DNA of 64,000 bases, from contig CM031618.1 in the NCBI GenBank assembly GCA_018398815.1, positions 46,405,752-46,469,751 of the forward strand, read 5' to 3'. Shown in pieces: positions 21,697-33,239 of this stretch (positions are counted from its first letter, which is position 1; each line of letters starts with the position of its first letter). The notes beneath the pieces are model-generated. The model was given only the letters and a program-made list of their open reading frames with translations, made no database searches and was not told the origin of the DNA. A program made the position numbers and the translations under genes. This stretch comes from Conus ventricosus. Lineage: Eukaryota > Mollusca > Gastropoda > Neogastropoda > Conidae.

Positions 21697-23298
21697 TGTG
21701 ACGGGTCTCCGACGCTCCCCTCGTTATAAAAATATGATTTTCATATTCAGGGATGCAGGGGGTTATATAGACAGAAGTATTTACGCTTTCACAACCAAAA
21801 TGCGCTCTCGCATAGGCACACGCACTCTGTCACTCACATCGGGCCCGCACAAAGGTGACGGGAAACCAATAACATTTCATAGAAAATAATCAACTTTTAT
21901 TCAACTTGACTCCGAGCCCCCACCCGTCACTACACAACACAACTATCTGTATCATACAACAATGTAAACAGCATACAGGACAATTTCATAAATCGCATCC
22001 CTGTTCTTCAGTTATTCTTACTTAGCCAGGAAAGACAATATTCCATTATTCTGTTTGCGCACTTATAACCTTAAGAGCAATAAGCGTCCATAACTTGCCA
22101 ACATTCCTTGGTTGACCGTCAGTTTCTCTCATCCACTGTACGACCACGAGCTGAAGCTGCCACACTGTTGTGTCTCCCGATTGGCCAAATCCCAGTTGGG
22201 GGACACTGGCAACGTAGCTTGAGTCGCACCTCACACCGAGTCTCCCGGACTCCACCACACTTCACCCTCTCCACGGAAAGGGCTCCTGTCGGCCTCTCCC
22301 ACAGGTCTTCTCTGGCTGCAAACACCCCACCGTTGTCTGGCAGCTCCTGTCTAGGCTCCAACAGGCTGTCACGTCTTGCTGTCGACCGTCCCACACGGGA
22401 GGACAATTCTTCTCGTCGTCGGCTCCGAGGCTACAGCAACCTCCACTGTCTTACGTCCCCACCCAGGAGACACAAGGCGACAGCTAACCTCTGCTTCACG
22501 CTGTATTTTCTTGAGCCTCAGCAAGACGGGCGAGTTCACTTTCCCTAAAGTGAGTCACACACTTCCTGGTTTTCCAAGCGCCTTATATTCGTTCTCAAAG
22601 AAAGAGAGAACCGAGTTTAACTGGCTCAACCAATGGAACACTGGCACACACACATCACACGATTTGTACCAATAAATCCCCAAGTTATTTTTATTCCACA
22701 ATGGAATCACTAGTCACTACACATACACACACACCACAGCTGCTAGCGCCAACAAAGACTTGGGCACCCAGTGGTTAATGCATAACCTCCTATTCAAACT
22801 CATGTTCGATTCCCCAAGCTACCCATTGAACTAACAGCCTGGACCTCTCTACCAGCCATGACTGATGCTTCAAGTATTTACTACCTCTATAGACAACAAG
22901 GCGCAAACCACTCGATAGGCCGCAGCTTCCATTCATTCCTCAGAACAGGGACGACTGAATGGTCGCTGTACTCTGCCGGCAGGTGACGGTCACCTACCGT
23001 GACGGTCACCTGACACGATCGCCTTCCTTTCAGGCCCACGGGAGAGCCCAGTGAATAGCCAGTGCTCAAAGTGGGACACTCTTCTCTACCCAGGACTGGC
23101 AGGTCGCCAACTCCTTGTCACTATCCCTCGGACATGCGAAACACTTCCCAGCACTCCCTCCTTCAGTATACGACTCGGGGTATCCCCCCCCTGGTGATGC
23201 CTGAATTCGCACACTTGAAGACCCAAGGACGTGCTCTCAACAACAGCAACTACCTTAATTTGCCTAAATGCTCGAGAACATTCGGCCGACTCATGACA
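21697..23298 (-). repeat. 5' LTR (minus-strand element)
   Basis: 1.6 kb copy of the LTR. In element orientation it starts TGTCATGA and ends GTCACA, followed by three bases and the primer-binding site. It differs from the other LTR mainly by scattered 1-nt insertions and deletions. That pattern is more like base-calling noise than point-mutational decay. No coding potential was recognised inside. Confidence 0.93.
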
Positions 23299-23303
23299 GA
23301 TGT
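23299..23303. repeat. Target-site duplication GATGT (right)
   Basis: Matches 16,482-16,486. Both flank the element exactly, outside the TG...CA ends. Confidence 0.85.
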
Positions 23304-25880
23304 ATAGAGAGAAAATTACATTACATCAAATCTAAGCATAAATAGAAAAACGCACCCTGGGACACAAACGAGACACATTCAGGGAATTGTATGTGATACC
23401 TACAATTCTATGAGATACAACAGCCAAAGTTAAAAACATCTCTCAGAAAGCCTGTCACTTTCTAGGTTATAATCACATCAAATAAGATATTTCCTATTTA
23501 CTGGTAATCAATCGTTGATGATACATTTTTAGTATAGAAGTTGTATAAATAAATTGTTTAACCAGCCTCGCACAAAAAAAAAGTCGACAGCATACCCATA
23601 CCCCCAACCTATCACGTTCCACCCCCCCACTATGATCCTCTAATTAAGCCGTGGGACTAGGATGTTTTCGATTTTTGTGATTGTACAAAAATTGATGGTA
23701 ATATTCTTCCTTTGTAATAGGTTTGTCCATGTAATACATATATAATGTACAAGTTGGGAGAATTTGAATCGCTTGAGGCGGAAACATCTTTCTGCTTAAT
23801 ATCTTCGTTAAAGTTGTTGGTGTCATCTCCTCAATCGTAATTTCATTAAAACTGGCTGTTGATTTGTTTGTGTTCTGAACGAAAAATTTTGAAAATTCTC
23901 GTTGACTATTCCCTGAATTAAGTTTACTTTCGTAAACTAAGATCAACAATTCTGCCTATTCAATAGATTTTTCCTACTCTCTTCTCGCTGGTACAAAACG
24001 TTGCCTCACATCTTTTTAGATGTTTCCCGATGTATTCTTAAAAGTCTGTGCGCCATTTGTTTTTTAGGCCTTGCATTCTGTATTACCCAAATAACATTAA
24101 AAAATCTATTCTGTCTGATTCTTAACACAGACTGGCTATTGCGGATCGTTCTGTAACATTTTCAACTAATAATCTATCATTGAACTATATGTCGCTACCT
24201 TATACATTACATCAAGACCATCGCCCTACATAACAGCTTCATATGAACGTATTTGGAGTTGGTCACATTTCAACATTTTCATTATAATTGTCATTCACAC
24301 AAATCTTTTCGCTTATTACTTTTCACCCAAATCTCACAAAACCCACTAACAACAGGCACCTTCGTGCGAAATTCTAGACGTATCGGATTTAGTTTTCTTG
24401 GCAACAAAAATGATACCATGGAAAGATGTATGATCAAATGATTTACATCAAGATACAAAACAATAATTTATACTGTGACCAGAATTAGAAATGTATGTGA
24501 AACAACCAGTTTGTTCGGCATTACATATGCCATTTATTATAAACAATCTCAAAGTACTGCACATGTTCGAAGAAAATATTTTCCATGTGAGTTTCAGTAC
24601 TTTGTCTTCATTATGCTTACTGATAATTCTGCTATCGCTGTTCTCAAAACAAAGAATACCTCACATCGTCATGACTACATTCAGGGATAATATTAACTGT
24701 TCTGGCATCATAGTATCCAATCGTCAGTCACGACAACTCTCCTGTAGACACAAAGTGTTAAGTCAGTCTTCTTACTCGCTGATTCTATTTTCTACATCAA
24801 ACACACATATGGAAAGGGCTTTGTGGAACGCATGCACAAGTGTACAGATTGTTTTGCATGACAAGCACTGCTCTCAATACAGTTTCCACCTCACGGAGTG
24901 TTGACTAGTTCTCATTCCAGCTGACACCTCGACACGGCTGTACAACCAACTATTTATGTATCATTTTTCACAAATCTTGTTTCGGGTGCATGACAAAAAT
25001 ATGTCTTGAAACAGCTGTCGCCGTGACATGGGTTGTAACAAGTAACAGCTCACAATATCCACAGGGTACAGTGTAATATGAATGTGTAGACAACACCTCG
25101 ACAAGGTTGCTTAAAGAGCTGTTCAATACTAGTGTTCATTAAAAGCGCACTGTTCGTTTGAGTTGGTTTCACGTTTCTTTGGCGACACGCCATCAAAGTC
25201 TGATTACTAAACCGTTCATGCTCGTTTGACGTTCCTTTGGTTACATGTCATCAACGTCTGCTATTAACTCCCGAACTTGGACAATTTGGGAACAATGCTT
25301 TCGTATTCACATTTCCTCAGCTTGTCGCCAAAAAATGTTCATCATCATATTCTGGCTAAAGGGGTGTAGAATATGAACCATTAACATGTTCTTGAAATAT
25401 AGAGAGGAGTTGACTGACCACAGGGTTAAGCACCAACAGCACGTTCCTTTACGACTGGCGACAATCACTTCAATCAAGTAAGGGTTCGATTTGGGTCGAA
25501 CGGTTCTGGAAAGAGGCTCAAACTAGCTTTGATCCTGGATAGATGAATTACTGCTTATTATCTTTCTCACACCCACCCTGTACCTTTCCTTGATATAAAA
25601 AAACCCAGACTTCTCGCGTTCACATAAACGTTGATTTCAGAACAATAGTTTTTTCTGTCAACGTCCAATATCTAGGGGAAGTTGGCTTGTAAACATTAGA
25701 GATTATTGCTGATTTTGAAGAATGTATTTACACACTTCAGGATCAATTTTAGATATGCAGAAAACAGATACAAAGTAAGCATTTTAATACCAATATCTTA
25801 ACACCACAGTTGACTATGACTCTCGGTTAACTGGTGAGTCTCTCATCTGGCCGAGCAGTCTTAGAAAATCACTGACAGCC
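23304..25880. other. AT-rich interval without recognised gene
   Basis: Open frames of 60-140 codons exist (for example 23,644-23,949 minus and 24,491-24,904 plus) but none shows recognisable domains. An imperfect duplication of about 75 bp sits at 25,150-25,262 (GTTTGA...GTTCCTTTGG...CATCAACGTCTG). This stretch has no counterpart in the copy B flank and is part of the roughly 12 kb that copy A has in addition. Confidence 0.45.
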
Positions 25881-25919
25881 TCCAAAGACTGTCTCCGCAA
25901 GTGTCCCTCACTACACTGT

Positions 25920-26440
25920 TGTGATGTTGCTTTAATGGCAATTGAGGTGTGCCCCCCCCCCCCCCCCCCCCCAGTGAACACTGAACACTTTTCAAAAACA
26001 GTTGCACGGGGACCTCACCACGCTCGCCTCTCTGAAGAATTCGCCCACGTTTAGAATATTGACAATATGCAGGGCCCAAAAGAAATGAAAACGGAAAAAT
26101 TCTTTTGGAAAGATTTCGGATGCATGACATTACCCCCGCCCCCCCACCTCCCCCGATGAGAGACCACCAAGTTTCTGTAGTGTATCATGTTGCTTATTTT
26201 TTAACCTTTTTATCTGGCATTGGGATAGAAACACACGTGAGCTTGTTGGCTTGTCCTGGCACTTTATCCCTGAGGGGGCAGAACATAGCATCTTTAAAAA
26301 AAATTACGGAAATTCCAGACGACAGATAGGTTAATGATCTATCTGGAGAGCAGACGGTTTGACCCTTAAGTATTTTGAAAGCTTGGCCACTGCCCAGGTT
26401 ATTCGCAGGATATTTCCTCTCCCTCTCTACAGTGTTGTAT
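25920..26440. repeat. Segmental duplicate of 45,725-46,200
   Basis: Shared text starts at CTTTAATGGCAATYGAGGTGTG. It runs through GCAGGGCC..AAAGAAATGAAAACGG and AGAGACCACCAAGTTTCT, to GTGTTGTATTGACA. Both copies contain a C homopolymer at the same place. In copy B this block directly follows the FMO 3' flank (45,680). In copy A it is displaced about 12 kb by insertions, including the LTR element. Confidence 0.88.
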
Positions 26441-26489
26441 TGACAAGCGTAGTCTCGAGTGTATCATTAACCATTCCACCACGCTGTTG

Positions 26490-26937
26490 GATTACGTAAT
26501 TTGTGTTGGGAGTATGGACTGTTTTAATGATTATGATATGACAGATTTGTTTGACTAAACCTGAAGTCAATTGTGTACCACAATCGCGTAGATCATCAAG
26601 GTAATCTACCCTTAGAAAATAGACATGACCTCCAGCCAAATTACGTTGTTAATGAACTTCAGAGACACCACATAAGATCAACTACAATGTACTGAAATAT
26701 CTCGTGCAAATCCCCTCCACCCACAAAGCAACAGAATAAACAAATCCTTTTGCATCGGCCCTCTGGAACATATTGCATATTTTGTTGCAGTCGCCTACTG
26801 AGCGAGAAGGGCGAACAATGTTCTGTGCACGCCTTGAGTATCTGAGGTGATACAGTCATGGGCAGCAAAATAAACAGACAGAAACAAAGAATGGGGGAAC
26901 GCCAACCTGGGAACAGCGCAGTGGTCCTGAAAAATGG
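26490..26937. repeat. Segmental duplicate of 50,560-51,000
   Basis: Aligns through GGGAGWATGGACTGTTT, GACATGAYCTCCAGCCAAA and TATCTGAGGTGATACAG to AGAGATCCTTTA. In copy A the 64-bp minisatellite begins exactly where this block ends. In copy B a (CA)n tract begins there. The two blocks 25,920-26,440 and 26,490-26,937 are contiguous in A but separated by about 4.3 kb of nested insertions in B. Confidence 0.88.
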
Positions 26938-29620
26938 ATAAGAGATCCTTTACACACATGCTGGATCGTTGCAGAACCAACATGAGAGAGTCTCACCTGT
27001 CTAAAGAGATCCTTTACACACATGCTGGATCGTTGCAGAACCAACATGAGAGAGTCTCACTGTCTAAAGAGATCCTTTACACACATGCTGGATCGTCGCA
27101 GAACCAACATGAGAGAGTCTCACCTGTCTAAAGAGATCCTTTACACACATGCTGGATCGTCGCAGAACCAACGTGACAGAATCTTACCTGTCTAAAGAGA
27201 TCCTTTACACACATGCTGGATCGTTGCAGAACCAACATGAGAGAGTCTCACCTGTCTAAAGAGATCCTTTACACACATGCTGGATCGTCGCAGAACCAAC
27301 GTGACAGAATCTTACCTGTCTAAAGAGATCCTTTACACACATGCTGGATCGTTGCAGAACCAACATGAGAGAGTCTCACCTGTCTAAAAAGATCCTTTAC
27401 ACACATGCTGGATCGTCGCAGAACCAACGTGACAGAATCTTACTGTCTAAAGAGATCCTTTACACACATGCTGGATCGTTGCAGAACCAACATGAGAGAG
27501 TCTCACCTGTCTAAAGAGATCCTTTACACACATGCTGGATCGTCGCGAACCAACGTGACAGAATCTTACCTGTCTAAAGAGATCCTTTACACACATGCTG
27601 GATCGTCGCAGAACCAACGTGACAGAATCTTACCCGTCTAAAGAGATCCTTTACACACATGCTGATCGTTGCAGAACCAACATGAGAGAGTCTCACCTGT
27701 CTAAAGAGATCCTTTACACACATGCTGGATCGTCGCAGAACCAACGTGACAGAATCTTACCAGTCTAAAGAGATTTTTTACACACATGCTGGATCGTCGC
27801 AGAACCAACGTGACAGAATCTTACCTGTCTAAAGAGATCCTTTACACACATGCTGGATCGTTGCAGAACCAACATGAGAGAGTCTCACCTGTCTAAGAGA
27901 TCCTTTACACACATGGTGGATCGTTGCAGAACCAACATGAGAGAGTCTCACCTGTCTAAAGAGATCCTTTACACACATGCTGGATCGTTGCAGAACCAAC
28001 ACGAGAGAGTCTCACCTGTCCAAAGAGATCCTTTACACACATGCTGGGTCGTTGCAGAACGAACATGAGAGAGTCTCACCTGTCTAAAGAGATCCTTTAC
28101 ACACATGCTGGATCGTTGCAGAACCAACACGAGAGAGTCTCACTTGTCTAGAGATCCTTTACACACGTGTTGGGTCGTTGCAGAACCAACATGAGAGAGT
28201 CTCACCTGTCTAAAGAGATCCTTTACACACATGTTGGGTCGTTGAAGAACCAACATGAGAGAGTCTCACCTGTCTAAAGAGATCCTTTACACACATGCTG
28301 GATCGTTGCAGAACCACATGAGAGAGTCTCACCGGTCTAAAGAGATCCTTTACACACATGCTGGATCGTCGCAGAACCAACGTGACAGAATCTTACCTGT
28401 CTAAAGAGATCCTTTACACACATGTTGGATCGTTGCAGAACCAACATGAGAGAGTCTCACCTGTCTAAAGAGATCCTTTACACACATGCTGGATCGTTGC
28501 AGAACCAACATGAGAGAGTCTCACCTGTCTAAAGAGATCCTTTACACACATGCTGGATCGTCGCAGAACCAACGTGACAGAATCTTACATGTCTAAAGAG
28601 ATCCTTTACACACATGTTGGGTCGTTGCAGAACCAACATGAGAGAGTCTCACCTGTCTAAAGAGATCCTTTACACACATGTTGGTTCGTTGCAGAACCAA
28701 CATGAGAGAGTCTCACCTGTCTAAAGAGATCCTTTACACACATGCTGGATCGTTGCAGAACCAACATGAGAGAGTCTCACCTGTCTAGAGATCCTTTACA
28801 CACATGTTGGGTCGTTGCAGAACCAACATGAGAGAGTCTCACCTGTCTCAAGAGATCCTTTACACACATGCTGTATCGTTGCAGAACCAACATGAGAGGC
28901 TCTCACCTGTCTAAAGAGATCCTTAACACACATGCTGGGTCGTTGCAGAACCAACGTGACAGAATCTTACCTGTCTAAAGAGATCCTTTACACACATGTT
29001 GGGTCGTTGCAGAACCAACATGAGAGAGTCTCACCTGTCTAAAGAGATCCTTTACACACATTTTGGGTCGTTGCAGAACCAACGTGACAGAATCTTACCT
29101 GTCTAAAGAGATCCTTTACACACATGCTGAATCGTTGCAGAACCAACATGAGAGAGTCTCACCTGTCTCAGGAGATCCTTTACACACATGCTGGATCGTT
29201 GCAGATCCAACATGAGAGAGTCTCACCTGTCTAAAGAGATCCTTTACACACATGTTGGGTCGTTGCAGAACCAACATGAGAGAGTCTCACCTGTCTAAAG
29301 AGATCCTTTACACACATGCTGGATCGTCGCAGAACCAACGTGAGAGAGTCTCACCTGTCTAAAGAGATCCTTTACACACATGCTGGATCGTTGCAGAACG
29401 AACACGAGAGACTCTTACCTGTCTAAAGAGATCCTTTACACACATGCTGGATCGTTGCAGAACCAACACGAGAGACTCTTACCTGTCTAAAGAGATCCTT
29501 TACATACATGTTGGGTCGTTGCAGAACCAACATGAGAGAGTCTCACCTGTCTAGAGATCCTTTACACACGTGTTGGGTCGTTGCAGAACCAACACGAGAG
29601 ACTCTTACCTGTCTCGGCAG
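26938..29620. repeat. 64-bp minisatellite, about 42 copies
   Basis: Period 64, with occasional 63- and 62-base units. The unit starts AAGAGATCCTTTACACACAT, continues GCTGGATCGTTGCAGAACCA and ends GTCTCACCTGTCTA. Two sequence types alternate irregularly: one with CGTTGCAG...ACATGAGAGAGTCTCAC, the other with CGTCGCAG...ACGTGACAGAATCTTAC. Recombinant units combine both. Later units drift to GTTGGGTCG. The period is not a multiple of three, so the open frames across it are not proteins. Confidence 0.97.
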
Positions 29621-29918
29621 TCTCATTGCTTGAATTTAGCAGAAGACCCTTCCGCGTCAGCAGACCAAATCAAGTTCAGTCACATCGGGATCCGGAGGCA
29701 CTGCTGTTAAACAAGAATTTTTTTCTCGGTTTTTCCATCGTGCCTGCAAACTTAGTGATTGGAGGACAAGCTGCTTGGGTGAGATGGGGGTGTGGAACAT
29801 CAGGCACTCCTGAAAGATCAAAGGGAAGTCAGCAAGCATTTCATCCAGGCCACGAGAAGGTATCTTTCATGGAAAAAAGGTATACAAACCTCAATATCTC
29901 CCACATAAACATTTTCAC
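29621..29918. other. Spacer without recognised gene
   Basis: About 300 bases between the minisatellite and the next microsatellite. No coding signal was recognised on either strand. Confidence 0.5.
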
Positions 29919-30058
<140 letters not shown>

Positions 30059-30082
30059 GCTAGTCACAAAAAGTTAAGGGCC
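30059..30082 (+). repeat. Tc1-like left terminal inverted repeat
   Basis: 24 bases, exact reverse complement of 31,660-31,683, preceded by TA at 30,057-30,058. Confidence 0.93.
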
Positions 30083-30290
30083 AGACAGAAAAAACTCTCA
30101 CCAAAATAAACGACATAACGCACAGGAAAACAGCTTATACTGTATTTTATTTCATGTCTTTAGCTTTCATGTCAATGCCATTGCAATTGTGTGAATTCAA
30201 TTTTTCTGGACAAAATCAAGGATCAAACATCATAACCCTCTTTTTGAAAATCACAAATTGACAATTCACAAGAAAGTTTATTGAAAAGCT

Positions 30291-31321
30291 TCAGTAGTGC
30301 GTATGTCCGCCATTTGCACCCACACATTCCACCACGCATCTAGGCCTCATGGACTGGATCAGAGTCACAAGGGTCTGTTGAGGCATGGCGTTCCACTCCT
30401 GCAGCAGAAATTGGAACAGTTGGTGGAGGTCAACAGGAGGAGGGTGGCTGTCGTGGACGCGGCGTTCCAGATGGTCCCAAAAGTTCTCAATAGGGTTCAA
30501 ATCAGGCGAACGCGATGGCCAGTCCATTCTTGGAACCTGCTGCTGCCTCAGGTAGTCGTTCACCACACGGGCGCGGTGTGGAGTGGCGTTGTCGTCCATG
30601 AGGGTGGCACCGGGTCCCATGGCTTGCAGAGTGGGGATAATCAACGGCCTCACGATTTCATCTCTGTACCTTACGCCAGTAAGTCTGCCTGGCACAAGGT
30701 GAAGGGGTGTCCTGCCATGAAGGTGGATGCCTCCCCATACCATCAGGGAGCCGCCTCCATAGCGATCGTGCTCACGAACACAGCCATCAGCAAGCCTCTA
30801 CCCTGGACGACGCCAGACGCGTACCCGGCCATCATTTCGGGACAGGGAGAATCTTGACTCATCGGTGAAGAGGATGGTGCTCCATTGCTGCCTCGTCCAT
30901 CGCTGATGACGTCGACACCACCTCCTTCTGGCCTGTCGATGGTGCTGTGTTAGTGGGAGACGGACGGCGGCCTTCTTGAGCGGAGGTTGAAACTGTGAAG
31001 GCGACCTCGGACGGTCTGGCGACTTTCGTTGATGTTAGTCGTTCTTCTCAGCTCCTGTCTCAGAGTGGTTGCATTGATGGTTCTGCTGCGGACTGCTGTC
31101 AGCATCAAGTAGCGATCGTCTTGCCCGTTGGTGATTCTTGGCCGCCCTGAGCGTGGTCGTTCCTCGGCTCTTCCAGTGTCTTGGTATCGCTGGTGAAGGC
31201 GTTGAATGACTGAGTGGCTCACTCCCAGACGTCTTGCCACCTCTCTTCCAGAAATGCCATCTTCGAGCCATCCCAGAGCCCGGCCGCGATCTAGTGTTGA
31301 CAGTTTTCGTCTTGGAGGCAT
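30291..31321 (-). pseudogene. Tc1-like transposase, broken by one frameshift and one stop
   Basis: The N-terminal frame from 31,321 starts MPPRRKLSTLDRGRALGWLE and contains paired helix-turn-helix DNA-binding text (GREVARRLGVSHSVIQRLHQ). A 1-nt frameshift near 30,965 leads into QWSTILFTDESRFSLSRNDG, which carries the first catalytic Asp (FTDES). An in-frame TAG follows at 30,800-30,798. The last frame (30,743-30,291) has the second Asp in MDDNATPHRA and the Glu in SPDLNPIENFW, completing the DDE triad with DD34E-like spacing. Total about 340 codons, the usual size. With only two simple lesions it was active recently, and the lesions may even be sequence errors. Confidence 0.93.
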
Positions 31322-31659
31322 GGTTATTGCAGCCCCGATTAGCGGTCATTGTATACCCACCGCAGGCAAATTGTCATTGAAAAGTGTTCAACATAGGCAG
31401 GCCTTGCCGTGCACTGTGCCGATTTCTCAATTCAAAACTGCTGTGTAATCTGCGCCTGGCCAAACTTCATGCATTATTCACGGATTTTTGGTGTTTTGGC
31501 TGAGCGCATATTCTCGACCCGAAAAATGCGTCGTCTGAAAGATTATTTCGGTCATACAGTGTGGTGTGTGAGCTGTCAGAATAGCTCAGAATGAAACACG
31601 CTGCGCTTTGTTTTACGAGCATTCAGACCCATTACTTAGAGTACCCCAAAATCTAAGGC

Positions 31660-31683
31660 GGCCCTTAACTTTTTGTGACTAGC
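31660..31683 (-). repeat. Tc1-like right terminal inverted repeat
   Basis: 24 bases, exact reverse complement of 30,059-30,082, followed by TA at 31,684-31,685. Confidence 0.93.
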
Positions 31684-31686
31684 TAT

Positions 31687-31689
<3 letters not shown>

Positions 31690-31742
<53 letters not shown>

Positions 31743-31816
31743 ACAGAGAAATAGAGAAATAGATAGATAGATGAATCGACAGATCGATAGACCGATGGAC
31801 AGTCAACATATACACA

Positions 31817-31906
<90 letters not shown>

Positions 31907-31965
31907 TTGCGTGTGAGCGTGCGTGCGTGCGTGCGTGCATGTGTGTGTATGTGTGTGTGTTGTCA
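31690..31965. repeat. (GA)n, (GT)n and (GTGC)n microsatellites
   Basis: GA tract at 31,690-31,740, GT tract from 31,819, then GTGC/GCGT blocks to about 31,940. It resembles in composition the arrays in the last FMO introns. Confidence 0.95.
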
Positions 31966-32138
31966 GCTAGCACAATGAAATTCATCGTCACAAAGCATAA
32001 TGATTCTGAACATGTCTCTCCAACAATTGTATATGCAGCGAGGCAATGTCTCTGTGTTGGATACAGACTGTGAACAGTAGTGAAAAGAAGTGCTGGTTAA
32101 ACATGCATCGAGTGAAAAAACAAACAAACAAACGATGA

Positions 32139-32139
32139 G

Positions 32140-32174
<35 letters not shown>

Positions 32175-32248
32175 TGCAGCAGCAGCAGAAACAATAAGAA
32201 CAAGAACAACAGCAACAACACACACACACACACCACATGCACGCACCA

Positions 32249-32304
<56 letters not shown>
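32139..32304. repeat. (CAG)n followed by (CA)n microsatellite
   Basis: About 15 CAG/CTG trinucleotides with one interruption, an AACA-rich bridge, then a CA tract of about 85 bases. The polyalanine, polyserine or polyglutamine reading of the CAG tract is not part of a recognisable gene. Confidence 0.95.
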
Positions 32305-32306
<2 letters not shown>

Positions 32307-33239
32307 CAAAACAATGTAACATACCCTTTAGGGAATTTATCATGTAAAAAGGGGATGGCTTTGTTTGTTTGGGGGAGTGGGGGGGGGACGTAGAGAAATG
32401 GAAGGGTTGGTTTTTGGCAATTGATACGGGGGCATAACATTTTGTGACAGAAAAAATTAGGCTGTCAGTTTTAAAACCCAAACCAAAATTCCCTCCCTAC
32501 CTCCCCCCAAACCCCAGCCCCAATTTAACATTGTGAGCGAGGGGGGGGGCCACTCCGGGCTCCACCACAAAATGTTCCCAATTTTCCGCATTGGCTAGTC
32601 TGCAGTGTGCCCCTGCGGTACGGGCCCCCAATGACATTTGGAAAAATTTCCCTACGGGACGGTCCAACACCCCCAAATAACCTGAGAGCAAAGACCGGGC
32701 CTGCTCCCAAACCAAAGACGAGAAAAACCTAGGGACCCCCCTTGGGGGACCTCCGTGGACGGCACCTTCATCAGAGCATTTGGGGTTCCTGTCTGAGAAA
32801 AACGACGAAAAAAAAGAAGATGTATGGCTGTGACAGGGGAAAAGGGTCTTTCATGTGTGGGGGTGTGTTGTGTTTTGGGGTGTGTGTGTGGTTGGGGTTT
32901 TGTGTGTGTGTGTGTTGAGAGAGAAAGGGGAAGAGAGAGAGAGAGAGAGAGAAAATAGAAAAAGAAGAGAGAAGAGAAGAGAAGAAGAAGAGAAAAAGAA
33001 AAAAGTTTTTTAAAATCTGCACTCGTGGGGACAGTTCTACAGGGGTTGGGCAGCCAAAGTTTTCACAGCACAGACACAAACCTTTTCCTCCTTCCTTCCC
33101 TACACCACCACCACAAAAACCCCACCATTTCCCCTTTTGACTTCCAGCCAAGTTTGGGCAGAGGGGTTAACAAGAAGGCTTTTCACCTTGCACTGACGGG
33201 CCCATTTGTAATTCTTCTCTAAACCCGTCCAAGGGGGAG

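Larger units (their letters stand above)
16487..23298 (-). mobile_element. LTR retrotransposon with Gag and protease but no visible RT or integrase
   Basis: A complete element of 6.8 kb read on the minus strand. It has two LTRs of about 1.6 kb, a 5-bp target duplication (GATGT) on both sides, a primer-binding site next to the 5' LTR, and a purine-rich tract next to the 3' LTR. Coding order on the minus strand is a charged Gag N-terminus, a SCAN-like Gag core, a CCHC zinc knuckle and a retropepsin DTG motif. The remaining internal 1.4 kb (18,081 to about 19,470) shows no RT, RNase H or integrase frames. The Gag core resembles that of Gmr1-like Gypsy elements, the family from which vertebrate SCAN domains derive. 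The element is probably non-autonomous. The LTRs differ mainly by 1-nt indels, so the insertion is recent. Copy B of the segmental duplication lacks it. Confidence 0.93.
30059..31683 (-). mobile_element. Tc1-like DNA transposon
   Basis: Perfect 24-base terminal inverted repeats (GCTAGTCACAAAAAG...TTAAGGGCC type) at 30,059-30,082 and 31,660-31,683, each bordered outside by TA, the target duplication of Tc1/mariner elements. At 1,625 bp the length is typical for the group. It encodes one transposase on the minus strand. The insertion sits at the boundary of a (TA)n tract on the left and a (GA)n tract on the right. Confidence 0.95.

Noticed and set aside
26938..29620. Regularly repeated array that might suggest a CRISPR
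   Set aside because: Units are 64 bases head to tail with no unique spacers, and the sequence is eukaryotic. It is a minisatellite.
30297..30857. 186-codon plus-strand ORF
   Set aside because: It is the antisense shadow of the Tc1-like transposase, whose catalytic motifs are on the minus strand.
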